Shown here: piece after piece, positions 33,824-44,609 of the stretch
How the letters are laid out: the number at the start of each line of letters is the position of its first letter
Numbering within the stretch: position 1 is the first letter of the stretch
Assembly: GCF_000005505.3 (NCBI RefSeq)
Contig: NC_016134.3
Location: 32,178,150 to 32,242,149, forward strand
DNA from: Brachypodium distachyon
Lineage: Eukaryota > Streptophyta > Magnoliopsida > Poales > Poaceae
DNA length: 64,000 nt
Direction: 5' to 3'
Notes under the pieces: model-generated
What the model saw: only the letters and a program-made list of their open reading frames with translations
Databases searched by the model: none
Told to the model about the DNA's origin: nothing
Made by a program: the position numbers and the translations under genes

Positions 33824-35080
33824 CTAGTTGAAAACCCGTGCGTTGTTACGGGAGAGAAATAATAAAATGTAAGTACAAATCATGCTAATGTACAGAAAAA
33901 TATGCCCACAATTTTCATTTTCTCTCTATATTCATTCTGCATCGCTATTCTTGGGTTCTTTATCATATATTCTTTTTCATTTTCTTTCCTCCCCTCCCTT
34001 TTCAGCCCACCTCTGTATTTTCTTTTTTCTTCCTGGTTAGCACCATTTTTTTTCCTTGCCCATCTTCCTGCCAATCGACCCAGCCTCGTCTTCCTCGCTG
34101 CGCATGGTGGACTCCAGTAACGCCCGCCGCAGCGCCCGTTGATCTCGCCTTCGATTCTCTCTCGTCTGGATGTTTCTCCTAAAATTGAAGCCTCCGAATT
34201 ATCCCTCATCACCCCACAAACCGAGTCTGACTTTTAATTCCAAGTTTCATCTCCTTAATTTTTCCGATTTATGAATCTCCCCCGACTCGTAACCGGGGCA
34301 AAAGTCCTACCTTGCTCTACTTCGTCCTCCGCCCCAATGGTCAATGTTGCGCCGGCAAAGAGCTCTAGGCGTGTGTGCAGATGGCACTGGCAAGATGCTG
34401 TTGTTACAACTCGGTGGGCCTGAAGACGCCGTCGATGTCATGCAGCGCCGCCGGCTGTCAACGTTGGCGGTCGGGACAGAGGTGGGGAGCATGGGAGGAG
34501 TAGCAGCAGCCATGGAAAAATTGTGGCGGCCAGAGCGGAGTCGGTCAGGATGAAGATGGGGGGATAGAGGAGTAGCACGACCATCGCGAGATTTGGTTCT
34601 CTCGCTCTCTTGATTTGGATCCGAAGCGGGGGACGGGGTGCTACGATCGGTGATGAGGCGGATCGGGGCAAGTGCCGTGTGTGAGGAGGAGGTGGATCGG
34701 GGCGGGCGACGAGGATGAGGAGGCGGGGTGGGGAAGAGATCGGGAATTTGGATTTGGATCCCATTGCTAGAGTTCGTTTTGGAGATGGGATGTGAGGAGG
34801 CAGAGAGGGGGTAGTTCGTGTTTGACTTGGATGAGATGTGAGGAGGCAGAGAGGGGCGGGATTTTGGGCCAGGGAGGCGATGCTCGAGTTCGTGTTGGAG
34901 ATGGGATGTGAGGAGGCAGAGAGGGGGTAGTTCGTGTTTGACTTGGATGGGATGTGAGGAGGCAGAGAGGGGGTAGTTCGTGTTTGACTTGGATGGGATG
35001 TGAGGAGGCAGAGAGGGGGCAAGATTTTGGGCCATAGAGACGATGCACAGGCAACGCACACGGTTCTCACCACCAACTGC
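33824..35080 (-). mobile_element. Probable Helitron (3' end resolved, 5' end approximate)
   Basis: On the minus strand the sequence CCCGTAACAACGCACGGG, a short hairpin, is followed by ttttcaa and CTAG at 33827-33824, then host T. This is the standard 3' terminus of grass Helitrons, which insert between A and T without target duplication. The body contains a T-rich stretch, a GC-rich block (34080-34740) and a 46-bp tandem repeat near its other side. The 5' TC end was not found with confidence; 35080 is only where the next MITE begins. No Rep/helicase is encoded, so it would be non-autonomous. Confidence 0.55.
34787..35040. repeat. 46-bp tandem repeat, about five copies
   Basis: The unit starts gggatgtgaggaggcagaga and ends gtgtttgacttggat. 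Copies begin at 34787, 34833, 34903, 34949 and 34995. The second is interrupted by a 24-bp longer variant with ttttgggccagggaggcgat, and the final copy leads into a similar ttttgggccatagagacgat. Because 46 is not a multiple of 3, the unit is read in all frames in turn. The long minus-strand open frame over it (35059-34307) is therefore probably a repeat artefact. Confidence 0.85.
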
Positions 35081-35089
35081 AATTTAATA

Positions 35090-35202
35090 CTCTCTCCGTT
35101 CCATAATTCTTGTTGGAATATTACATGTATCTAGACGTTTTTTAAGAATAGATACATCCATTTTTGGGTAAATTTGAGACAAGAATTATGGAACGGAGGG
35201 AG
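35090..35202. mobile_element. Stowaway-type MITE, best-preserved copy
   Basis: CTCTCTCCGTTCCATAATTC and GAATTATGGAACGGAGGGAG are nearly perfect inverted repeats with TA at 35088-35089 and 35203-35204. Its interior (attacatgtatctagacg, aatagatacatccattttt, aatttgagacaag) is the reference for the family copies elsewhere in the window. Confidence 0.95.
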
Positions 35203-35512
35203 TAGATAGGAATAGATTAAGCAAAAAGGGCATAATGAATTAGCAGCTTACATCTAACTTGCTTGGAGGCCATGTCATGTTGAAAACCTTAGCTTTAGCT
35301 AGCTATGTTCTCCTTGACAGGTCTGTGGTTGCTTTAGATTGTCAAGGCTTCGTTAACAATATCCATTGCTAGTTCTTGTAACTACAACACCATCCATTGA
35401 GAGAACGTAGAATGTTGGGCAATGTTTTTTTTTCTAGAATACGCCTAGGTAGGCGTATCATCGTTTATAGATAGAAGCTGCTAAGAAGCAGAATAAAAAA
35501 TTACAATCGTCT

Positions 35513-38500
35513 TTAGCCCGTGTCTCTCCACGGAATACCTGAGTCTCTCTCGAAGGGAAAAAAGAAAAAGGGATTACAGAAGAGTTTGGCATCTCTCCAG
35601 TTCCGCCATTCAGAAGAAATTTCAGCAATGAGGGAGGGTTTACAGGGGCGTTTGCTGTCGAAAACGATGCCATTTCTGTGCTTCCATATAGAACAGCAAA
35701 CGACACTGATGCCTGTGGCCAAGTCCCTCATTTCGTTACCTGCGATTAGAAGACTGTCCCACCAGTCGACGAGTGTCGAGTTCTGAGACGGAGTCCAATC
35801 CGCCTTATGCCAGGAAGAGAAGATGTCAAACCATATGGACCTGGAAAAAGAACACCCCATCAGCAAATGGTTGATGGTTTCCCCTTCTTGATCGCAGAGT
35901 GGACAGTAGGCAGGGTGATCCAGGCCTCTCCTTGCCAGACGATCGGCAGTCCAGCAGCACTGTCGTCCGACAAGCCACATGAAGATCTTGCATTTATTGG
36001 GAGCTTTCGATTTCTAGATGAGGTCGTATCCTGGCATAACTTCTCGGCCCCCGAAGAAAGCACCGTAGGCAGATTTCGTAGAGTATCTACCAGAAGCAGA
36101 CCAGTTCCAGAAGAAAAGATCGCCTCTTTCGCCAGGCAGGACAACGTTGTTGACGCAGTCCCACATTAGAAGAAACTCCTGCCAATGATTAGCGACAGTG
36201 TCTAGGTTGAGGAAGCGAGCCCATCGATTGTCGATGAGGGCATCCTTGACAGAGAGCCGCCTCTCGCCTCTATGAGCAGCAGCAAAGATGTTAGGGGCAA
36301 GGTCTTTGAAGCGTGAGCAGAAGAACCACGGATCGGTCCAAAACGCCGTGGTGTTCCCATCCAAAGCCAGAGCAGAGGTAGCAGCTTCAAATATATCAAC
36401 AGCTAGAGGCGGAAGACGCAGAGAGAGATCCTGCCAAGGCGAGTTCCTGTAGGTTCTTTGAAGCCAAAGCCATTTAGTCTGCAGCGCCATGTTGAGAAAT
36501 CGCAGATTAGGGATGCCAAGGCCACCGAACTTGCAAGGAGCGCAGACCACATTCCAAGCAACCAAGCAGTTACCACCGCTAACTTCCTTCTTCCCTTTCC
36601 ATAGGAACCCTCGGCAAATCCTCTCAATGCTAGAAATGGCTTTGGAAGGGAGATCGAGGGAAAGCATAGCATACACTGGGATAGCGGAGAGGGTAGATTT
36701 GATCAGGGTGAGACGACCGCCCATAGAGAGCATAGAAGCCCGCCAACTCTGGAGCTTGGAGCCAATCCTATCCAGCAAAGGCAGCTGGGTGGGGGAGATC
36801 TTGCGGGTATGGAGGGGAAGGCCCAAATATGTGCAAGGGAAGCCGTCATTGCAACAAAGCTGTTCTTCAAGGAGATTGACCTGTTCCTCGGTGCAACGTA
36901 TAGCGTGAGCAGAAGATCTGGATAGGTTGACTTTCAGAACCAGAGGCTTCGCCAAAGTCTTCCAAAATGGAAGAACAAGCAAGAAAGTCTCCTGCATTGG
37001 GTGCCAGGAACGTGACGATATCAGCCGCAAAAATGGAAGTGCGATGACGTAGGCCACAGTCCGTCAAGACACCCTCCTCATGGGCTTGCAGAAGCAAAGA
37101 ATTGAAGATGTCCATTGCTATGATGAAAAGCATAGGAGAGAGGGGATCTCCCTGGCAAAGGCTGCGAAGATGGGCGATCGACTCCCCTGGAATGCCGTTG
37201 AGAAGAATTTTAGTCATGGCAGTACCCAACAGTCCACCAATCCAGGTGATCCCTCTTCTTCTGAAACCACGTTGGACGAGAACGTCAAAAAGTAAGGACC
37301 AATGAAGAGAGTCGAAAGCTTTAGAGATGTCAAGCTTAAGAAGGATCGAGGCGCGGCCTGCGGAATGAAGTTTCCGAACAGAATTTTGAACCAGAGAGAA
37401 ATTGTCGTGGAGACAGCGTCCTTTAATAAACGCGCTTTGTTGGATGCCCACGATATCCGGCAGGCGAGAGGCCAATCTATTCGCAAGGACCTTAGCGATG
37501 AATTTCCCCAAGGCGTGATTTAGGGTGATGGGCCTGTAATCCCTGATGGTCCTTGCGTCCTCCTTCTTTGGGAGAAGGCACAGATAGGCTTGATTGACCG
37601 ATTCCGGACCACGGAATCGCATTTGATGGAAAAAGTTAAAGCATTCGACCATATCTTGTTTGATGATGGGCCAGCAACTCGAGAAGAAAATGCACGAGAA
37701 GCCGTCTGGGCCTGGGATTTTGTCGTGGGGGGAGGTGCGTATCGCCGTGAGAATCTCTTCGTCGGAGAAAGGGCTCTCCAAATCGGAGAAATCCCTGGCC
37801 TGGATGTTGAGAAAATCCAAGTCTAACGAGAAGTCTCTGTGTGCTGCTGATCCGATCATAGACTGGAAGAATTTCTCGGCCACATGAGCTTTGTCCACGT
37901 GATCAGAAACGAAGCGACCCTCATCTTCAAGCTTAGCAATGAAGTTCTTGCGCCGTCTGAAACTAGCATGGGAATGGAAGAATCGAGTGTTGGCATCACC
38001 CTCCGATAGCCACAGGAGCCTTGAACGCTGCCGAGCGATGGTTCTCTCCAGAGAAGAGAGCCCAAGGAATTTATGCTTCAGCTGCCTACCGAGCAAGCGT
38101 TCGTCGACCGAGAGAGAGCGGTGCTCCATAGCCACGTCAAGACGGAGGATGATCTCAGAGCAAACCAAGATTTGGAGTTTGATATTGCCGATCCTCTTGT
38201 CGCTCCAGCTCCGCAACGCCTTCGCGCATGCCCTCAACTTAGCCGAGAATCGTATAAAGGGATTAGCCACGTTGACAATGGATTACCAGGCCTCCTGAAC
38301 CACATTGTAAAACCCGTCGATTTTGACCCAGTGTGCTTCAAAATGAAACCTTCTGCCCAGGCGAAGATTGGCGTCCAGGTCTAGCAAAAGAGGAGCGTGG
38401 TCTGATACCGTAGTGGCGAGGGCAGAAAGGAAAGAGTTGGGACGAGAAGCATCCCAGTCCACGGAGGTGAAGAGGCGGTCGAGTTTCTCAAGTGTAGGGG

Positions 38501-39085
38501 AATCTCTCTCAACCACGTGTATCGTCGCCCCGCGAGATAAATTTCCTTAAGATTGAGATCCGTGAGCAGACATCTGAAGCGAGACATGGAAGCACGGTGG
38601 AGACGGGCGTTGCTTTTATCCGCCGCATTAACAATGGCATTGAAATCGCCCATGATTGCCCAAGGACCTGCATGTAAATCTCGCACGTCCCGGAGCTCTT
38701 GGAAGAAAGAAGGCCGATCTTGATGTCGGTGAGGTCCGTAGACAGAGGTAATCCACCAATTCCCCTCGGAGGAGTCCACGTAGAGGGTTATAGAGTGATC
38801 AGCAAAATGGGCGTTAGACAAATTGACACGGAGAGAGTTCCAGGCCACAAGAATGCCCCCTCGAGTACCCGCAGCAGGAAGATAGGCAAAATCGTTAAAG
38901 TTATTGCCGAGGCAGTCAATGACTACAATTTGATCCACAACTTCAAGTTTTGTTTCTTGGAAACAGACTATAGATGGAGCACAACCTAAGACAACTTGGA
39001 GAACAGCTGCGCGCTTGGCCAGGGAGTTCAAGCCTCGCACTTTCCACACGGGAATCTTAGTGTTTTGCGACATGGGACAAAACAC
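35513..39085 (-). pseudogene. LINE ORF2: AP endonuclease, reverse transcriptase, zf-RVT
   Basis: From 39085 leftwards comes an AP-type endonuclease with WKVRGLNSLAKR, CFQETKLE, GDFNAIV and, after a frameshift near 38510, SDHAPLLLDL. A TAA stop follows at about 38285. The reverse transcriptase spans roughly 38270-36950: IPGPDGFSCIFF, DYRPITLNHALGKFIAKVLA, QSAFIKGRCLHDN, LKLDISKAFDSLHW and GDPLSPMLFIIAMD. The catalytic box reads FAAD where L1 enzymes have F/YADD, so the first of two metal-binding aspartates is alanine. A one-base insertion near 36945 shifts frame. The C-terminal part (TYLGLPLHTRKI, LIKSTLSAIPVYAM, GGLGIPNL) is then open to a TAG at 36014. It resumes in the same frame with MWLVGRQCCWTADRL and CPLCDQEGETINHLLMGC, the zf-RVT domain. 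No active enzyme can result. Confidence 0.92.
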
Positions 39086-39107
39086 CGTTCACCTCAGACA
39101 CGAGGGC

Positions 39108-42100
39108 TTAAAACCCGACGCCCGCCTGAGCGTCATCCAAAAGCGGGATGGCACCGGTGTCCCAACCGAAGAGTGCAAGAATGGCGGAAATATGTTCCTG
39201 TGAGAGCGGCTTCTCAAAGACCTTGAGGTATGCCTGTAACACGTCCTCCCCTATGCGCTCTCCTTCGTGGGCAATCCCTAGCCGAGAGATCAGGAATTGT
39301 TGCTGACGCTTGATGGAAGAACCAGGCCGCTTCCTCTGGGCGATTCGTTGGCTGCGATGTACCGGGCCGCCGCATCCACGTTTAGGGCGTGGAGCAGGGA
39401 GAGGGAGAAGCGACAACGTTTTCTTGCGGAGACGCGAGCGGAAGGAATCCACCGGCGAAGGGGTCGGCGAGCTGGGACGCCTCGGAGTGAAAGGCTCTGC
39501 GTCGGTTGAGAGGTAACTTCCGCGTGGAGAGAGACTCACTCTGAAGAAATGCATCTCTGGGCCGAAGGAAGCCTCCTGGGATTGGGCCGGCGAAGGGATC
39601 GCCGAGGCTGGGGAGCCGAAGCCCTTTCCGGGTCCCTGGGCCGAATGCGAGTCTGGGCCCAAGACCGTCGCCAAAGAGAGAGCGCAGGGTTCGACAGGTG
39701 GAGAAGGAGCCAGCTCTAGGGCTGAGTCAAGCACCGGCCCCACACCCTGCCTCAGGAAAGGATCAAGGAGCAACCCAGGCTGGCCTCCAACCACATGGGA
39801 TCTGCAGCCTTCTCTCCAGGGTGCACCGAAGGGCAGGAAGAACCATGTGGCGACAAGTCCAAAAGCACTGGATTGTCGCTTTTGACCGACAAAGCAGCAG
39901 CAGGGGCAGACGGAATCGCCCTTTTGGACGTCAGCGCGGTACCCGGTCCCACCGGCTTAGGAATTTGAATCGCTGACCGGGCACGCCACTCTAAGCCCCT
40001 TGCCGGAGCGACGCCGCCACTGGACTACTTAGGCGAGCCGCCGTGGACAGTGTCATCGTCCGCAACGCCCCGGCGACAGGCGAAGAAACGACTCTTGGGA
40101 CCGCGGCGAGAGGGGCCACTGCACGGATCGATGTCGAAGTCATCACTGTCGTCGAGTGATCCGGAAGGCCGCCTTCGGATCTGTCCATAGACAACTCCTG
40201 ATCTTCAATGCAAAGCACGTGGATGAAGACGGGGCAGTCGAGAATCTGAACTTCCTCGGGAATGAGGTCTTCCACGGTGTGACAGAGAGCAGGGTTGATC
40301 TCCTGATCCAGGGGGGAAGGGGGCTCCGGGATCCCCAAGATCTTCTCTTTAGCGATCAGGCCTGGGTCGTCGGTCCAGACATAGGCCGAGAAACGGCCAA
40401 GATCCTCCTTCCGGGCCGTCTTCGTCCCTAGGCGCTCGATCCAGCAAGCAGGGCCGAGGATGGCGGCTGCCGTCTCCTTGTCCCAGGTGTGAGGCGGGAC
40501 CCCGTCCATTTCCACCCGGAAACGGAGACGACGAAGACGGGCTTGAAGCTGCCGGTTCCAGATGCCGAAGCGGAGGGAAAAGTTGCAACCATCAAGCTGC
40601 CCGGCGGCAAGAAGGGCGTCCCGTGCCCCGCGAGAGTCCGGATGGCACCCGACGGGTTCGGGTACGGGTACATCTCTACCATACCCGTACCCGACAACCC
40701 GACCCTCAACCGCTACCCGTACCCGTGGTCGGGTATGAAACTTTACCACACCCGCCACCCGTCATGGGTACAGTTAACCCGCGGGTATTTTTACCCGACC
40801 CGCCACCAACAGTAAGTCGCGAAAAAAACACAGAAAAAAAGCACAGGAGGAAATCGCAGAAAAAAAATCCTCGAAACCCCTCATCGTCTCCATGCCGCGA
40901 TAGGAAAGGCGGCGGCGTGCTGTATCCACGGCGGCGGGGCTTGATCCGATGGCAGCGGGGGTAGGGTCGGCCGGATCCCATGGCGTCGGGTCCCGATCCG
41001 GCAGTGGCGGGGGCACCATCGGCCGGATCCCACAGGCCACGGCATCGGGTGCATTGCCACCGCTTCCCTCGTCCTGATGCGCCGCCGCTGCTGGAGGCTA
41101 GGAGGAGGCAGGGGCGCAAGACGGAGTGGAGGGTGGAGGAGGCGGGGGCGTTGGCCGGCGCGGACTGGAGGAGGACCGGAGCAGTGGAGGAGGAAGGAGG
41201 CGAGGCGTCGGGGCGTCAGGGAGCAGTGGAGGAGGGAGGATGTGCGGGGCGTCGGCGGACTGGCGGAGGGAGCCGGGGATGAAGGAGGTGGAGCGGGGCG
41301 GAGGGAGTGGGAGGGACCGAGGGAGGAGGCGGCGGCGCGACCCCAGGGCGGCTGGTGGAGGATGCGGATGGATGGGGTGAATTGATTAGGGTTAGGTTTG
41401 GAGAGATTCCGGAAATATATACCAAAGTTACTGGGCCAAGGCAAGATTTGCAGGGCTTTTGTAATGGGCTGCCACAGGTGCGGGTATACGGGTCGGGTAC
41501 CCCAATACGATACCCGTACCCGCCATACCCGTCGGGTACAGAATTTTACCATTTACATACCCGCGAGTATTTTTTTTACCATACCCGTATTTTAAACGAG
41601 TACATACCCGTCGGGTATGCGGGTATCGGGTACCCATTGCCATCCGGACGCGAGAGTTAAGCACGCACTGGAAGTCTGTCGGCCAGAACAGGCGAAGAAC
41701 AAAGTGGTCCGTCACCGCCGGGCATAGCCTGCAGATCACTCCTCGTGCCTCAAAAACAGGAACCCGACAGCGCTCTCCAACCACTGAGACCGTCAGGCTC
41801 CAGACAAAGGAGTCCTCCGCCTCTTGGATGGCGCGCGAACGGGTGATAATGACGCGTTCCACCGAAGGCCGCACCAAAAAGAGAATCTCAGGCACCCGGA
41901 CGGCCAGAGTCGGAGAAGTGACCGACGCAACCGGGGGGGGGGGGGGGGTTGGCGCAGTGTGAGGGGGCGCAAAACCAGGAGAAGGCGGCTGCGCGGGGAC
42001 GACAGCCGGCGCGTGGAAGGACGAGGGAGAAGACCCGGCAAAGAGGAGGGGGCGTAAGGCCGGGCGGGAAGTCAGCGGCGAACGGGAGCGGGACGGCACA

Positions 42101-42656
42101 ACCGTCGCCAAATCCACCGAGCTCGCCGCGCGGCAAGCCCTGGCGACGTGTCCCTCTTGTCCACACCTGCGGCAGCGCCTCTCGTTGGGGTAGAGGGCAG
42201 CCACATGGTCATCCTCCAGGCAGTTGAAGCACCTGCCCGCCATAGCCTTAAGGATATCCTTCGCAACGTGGAGAGAGGGGAAGATCGGGCTGAGGCTAAG
42301 CCGCTGACAGCGCGGCCGTTTCCTACCTCCCGGGCACCAGCTCTCTTCGTCCGGCGCGACTCGGGGGCCCAGACGATGCGAGACCGCGGGGCGGACCGGC
42401 GGCGGAGGAACCGCCGCACGAGGAGGCGCGACGACCACAGAAGCGAGGCGCACAACAGCCGGTTGGCCAACGGAAGCCGGCGAGCACCCCACTTCTCTCG
42501 CGACCTCCGAATAGGAACGAGAGTCCCCATCTGACGAGGCGCTCAGAGCAACCCTGCTAGCAGACGAACAGGGAGGGAGTCCGTGGGGAAGGGTGACCGG
42601 GGAGCAGAGGAAGGTGGCTGCCGGCGCAAGGGGGAGGGGAGAGGGACGCAAGGGGG
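39108..42656 (-). pseudogene. LINE ORF1: zinc-knuckle RNA-binding protein, interrupted
   Basis: This is the upstream reading frame of the LINE. Its product would coat the element RNA. Reading from about 42656 it is proline-rich, then has CFNCLEDDHVAALYPNERRC and RRCGQEGHVARACR (about 42245-42130), two CCHC-type knuckles, the first missing its last cysteine. After a Pro-rich spacer comes EDSFVWSLTVSVVGERCRV and FVLRLFWPTDFQCVLNSR, where a hAT-like insert (40637-41648) breaks in. Beyond it the frame resumes exactly with GARDALLAAGQLDGCNFSLR and DGVPPHTWDKETAAAILG, an arrangement typical of plant L1 ORF1 proteins. A stop lies at 39991, and the remaining part to 39108 is in shifted frames. No in-frame ATG was found at the start. 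Confidence 0.85.
40637..41648. mobile_element. hAT-like non-autonomous DNA transposon, 1,012 bp
   Basis: The ends TCCGGATGGCA and TGCCATCCGGA are perfect 11-bp inverted repeats. The element is flanked by CGCGAGAG on both sides (40629-40636 and 41649-41656), an exact 8-bp target duplication as made by hAT transposases. Subterminal regions are packed with 'acccgacgggta/tacccgtacccg' motifs in both orientations. The core is GC-rich with open frames but no recognisable transposase. Cutting it out with one duplication copy restores the LINE ORF1 frame, so it inserted after the LINE did. Confidence 0.92.
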
Positions 42657-42669
42657 AGGGGGCAATGTT

Positions 42670-43128
42670 GCACGGCACTCATTTTAGGCCCGCTTGGGTT
42701 GCCGGCATCGGGTCGCCATCCAGGGCCATCGTAGCCTACCTGAACAACTTCTTGCTGAGAGGGAGGCGAGCAATTCATTCAAGTGATCATTGTGGCATGA
42801 GGGGGAGGTGAGAGAGAACAAAGGGTGGGAGAGACCGTGACGATATAAATGGTGTGTGTTTTCAAAGGGATGCGGTGTCTCCCGCTCTTCTCAATGCATG
42901 CAACCTTGGTTTTCTTTGTGCCCGAGTGGGCCTTGATGTTGTGAGAATGGATGAATCGAGCGTTTCTAGCGGACCCAAGAAAGTGGTTCTTAAAGCTGTG
43001 TGTTATTAATTAGCTTGGCCTGAGGTCACATGCAAGCATCCAAACACCTAATTCTACATTTAGTGGATCAGATTTGTCGGTGATGCAGGCAACCAAATAC
43101 GAGAGACGAGAATTACAGTTTTTTTAGG
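42670..43128. other. Spacer between LINE and Pack-MULE
   Basis: No exon or repeat end is recognised here. It is ordinary intergenic sequence that continues the flank seen to the left of the LINE. Confidence 0.35.
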
Positions 43129-43503
43129 GAGTAAATTAAAAAAACCACCACATTAGTGGCTAGAGTTTCAGTTCGGTACCACTATACGATTTCTTTACTG
43201 AAAACCACCGGATTTTCTTAATCACTCGGTATCTACCGTCTAAGATCAAAACTGACAAGGATGGCCCACTGTCAGCCCTACCTGTCTTGCCAGCTGGATC
43301 GCCAGTGTGGCCATTATCATCGTTCGTTAGCCAGCGAGCTCCTCGTCTGGCCATGAACCGGCGTCCTCGCCACCAGAGACGACGACCGCACCGCCGCCCT
43401 GGCTGCCCACGCGACGAAGCCCGCGCGAGGCTGCAGCCGCTCCGCCTGGACACCACTGCGCGGGGGTCTTCGTTTCCATCTCCGGCGGGAAGACATCGCA
43501 GAG

Positions 43504-43660
43504 CGACAAGTTCTACAACTCGGGGGCGCCCACTTCTCCCCAGCCGTCTCCCGCCTAGCCGCCCGCCTCCGCCTCTCCCCGTCCATGGCCGCCGTCACGC
43601 TCCTCTCCCTGGGCAACGACGCCCCAGATGCGTTCGCCCCGGCCAGCCAGATGCCGCTCG
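43504..43660 (+). pseudogene. Captured fragment: cation/calcium exchanger (CCX-like)
   Basis: In one frame this reads GAHFSPAVSRLAARLRLSPS followed by MAAVTLLSLGNDAPDAFA. This matches the conserved first alpha repeat of plant Na+/Ca2+ exchanger-type CCX proteins, whose hallmark is GVTLLSLGNGAPD. Here the second glycine is aspartate. Only about 50 residues are present, with no start codon of its own and no continuation of the exchanger fold, so it is a captured exon piece inside the MULE rather than a gene. Confidence 0.65.
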
Positions 43661-43845
43661 TCCACGAGGTCCCACCGCACGCACGCAGCACCGCCTCTGC
43701 ACGCGCCCGTTGCTGCCGTTCCGTCCGGCGCGCGAGGCATCGCTGCGCCGCGGCTGTCGCTACGCACGCGCCCGCGACCTGCCGCCGCCGCTCGCAGTCC
43801 CCCGTTCCCCGTCCCCCTTCCACCGCTTTGTCCCCTCCCCACTCT

Positions 43846-44042
43846 GTTTCTCCTCCGTGCCCTTCTCCTGGAAGCAACGCCCGGGCATCCCCAAGATCCC
43901 CGTCCGCTCCTCCTCCGAGGCCGGCAGCGGCGGCAAGAAGCCCCTCCCGCTCCCGCCCTCGCTCCTCTGCAGGTCCGGCGCCGACCCCTACGACCTCTCC
44001 TCTCCTGCAAGCGCGCCACCTCCTGCTTCGCCGACAAGATGA
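43846..44042 (+). pseudogene. Captured fragment: DUF688-like plant protein
   Basis: The plus strand reads VPFSWKQRPGIPKIPVRSSS and then KKPLPLPPSLLCRSGADPYD. Plant proteins of the DUF688 type carry a 'VPFxWEQxPGxPK' motif followed by proline-rich 'LPLPP' sequence, which this resembles. The function of that family is not known. About 60 residues are present, without start or fold context. Confidence 0.45.
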
Positions 44043-44129
44043 AGTCGCCATGAGATCGATTCGAGATAAGTGCATGGTGCAAGGGAGATGCAGCGGCGCT
44101 CAGGAGGGAAGGAGGACTGCTGCGCTGGG

Positions 44130-44335
44130 CTTGGACAGGGGAGGAGAGACCGGAGTTCTTGGCGCCTAGTGGGTCAGCGGGGCCGGAGCACTTCTTGGTG
44201 CGGCGGAACTCGCCGGTGGTGTTGTGGGCCGCGGAAGTGCGAGCTTCCTCCTGGGTGCGATAGAGCTGTGCCTTTAGATCGAGCAAGGATGCGCTCCGAC
44301 GCCCTCGATGGCCTTGTGCTTCTTCGACATCACCG
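44130..44335 (-). pseudogene. Captured fragment: CCDC174-like coiled-coil protein
   Basis: On the minus strand, opposite to the other two pieces, the sequence reads SASLLDLKAQLYRTQEEAR, later FRRTKKCSGPADPLGAKNSG. This resembles the start of plant CCDC174-like nuclear proteins ('S-L-x-DLKA-x-L-x-R-x-QEE', then KNSGV). The similarity is judged by eye only. It is a piece, not a gene. Confidence 0.5.
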
Positions 44336-44609
44336 CAGGACTCCACTTCCTCCGCGCCGTGACGCCGTCGAGGGCCGGACTTGGAGAAGAACGCTGTGGC
44401 ACCGGGGCGCACTAGCCACGCTGGAGACACGGTGGCAAGCTACATTGGCCCGACAGTGGGCCATCGCTATCAGTTTCGGATTTAGAAGCTAGCGACAGAG
44501 CGGCTATGTAAATCCGGTGGTTTTTAGTAACGAAAACGTAAATTGGTACCGAAATGAAATTATAGCCTCTCATGTGGTGTTTTTTTTTTGTAATTTACTC
44601 TTTTTTATA

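Larger units (their letters stand above)
35427..42659 (-). mobile_element. L1-type LINE retrotransposon, inactive
   Basis: A minus-strand non-LTR element ends in an A-tail (T-run at 35425-35433). It is flanked by GGGCAATGTT at 35417-35426 and 42660-42669, a 10-bp target duplication. It has the plant L1 order: ORF1 with zinc knuckles, then endonuclease, reverse transcriptase and a C-terminal zf-RVT region. Frameshifts, in-frame stops, a lost catalytic residue and a 1-kb DNA-transposon insert in ORF1 make it dead. No in-frame ATG for ORF1 lies inside the duplication-defined boundary, so the element may also be slightly 5'-truncated. Confidence 0.92.
43129..44600. mobile_element. Pack-MULE with about 90-bp TIRs and captured gene pieces
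   Basis: Both edges carry long inverted repeats. The left starts GAGTAAATTAAAAAAACCAC and the right ends TTTTTTTTTGTAATTTACTC, with 'aaaccaccggattt' at the inner edge of each arm and cggtacca mirrored in between. The flanks TTTTTTAGG (43120-43128) and TTTTTTATA (44601-44609) agree at 7 of 9 bases, in keeping with a 9-bp Mutator duplication. The core is strongly GC-rich, unlike the arms, and contains at least three stretches resembling unrelated plant proteins (next entries). No transposase is present. Confidence 0.85.

Noticed and set aside
34307..35059. 250-codon minus-strand open frame
   Set aside because: It runs across a 46-bp tandem repeat and gives repetitive SLPPHIPSKSNTN-type peptide. 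An out-of-frame repeat with no stops explains it, and no conserved domain is present.
40881..41552. 223-codon minus-strand open frame in the hAT-like element
   Set aside because: Pro/Arg/Ser-rich translation of GC-rich DNA inside a non-autonomous transposon, not resembling a transposase.
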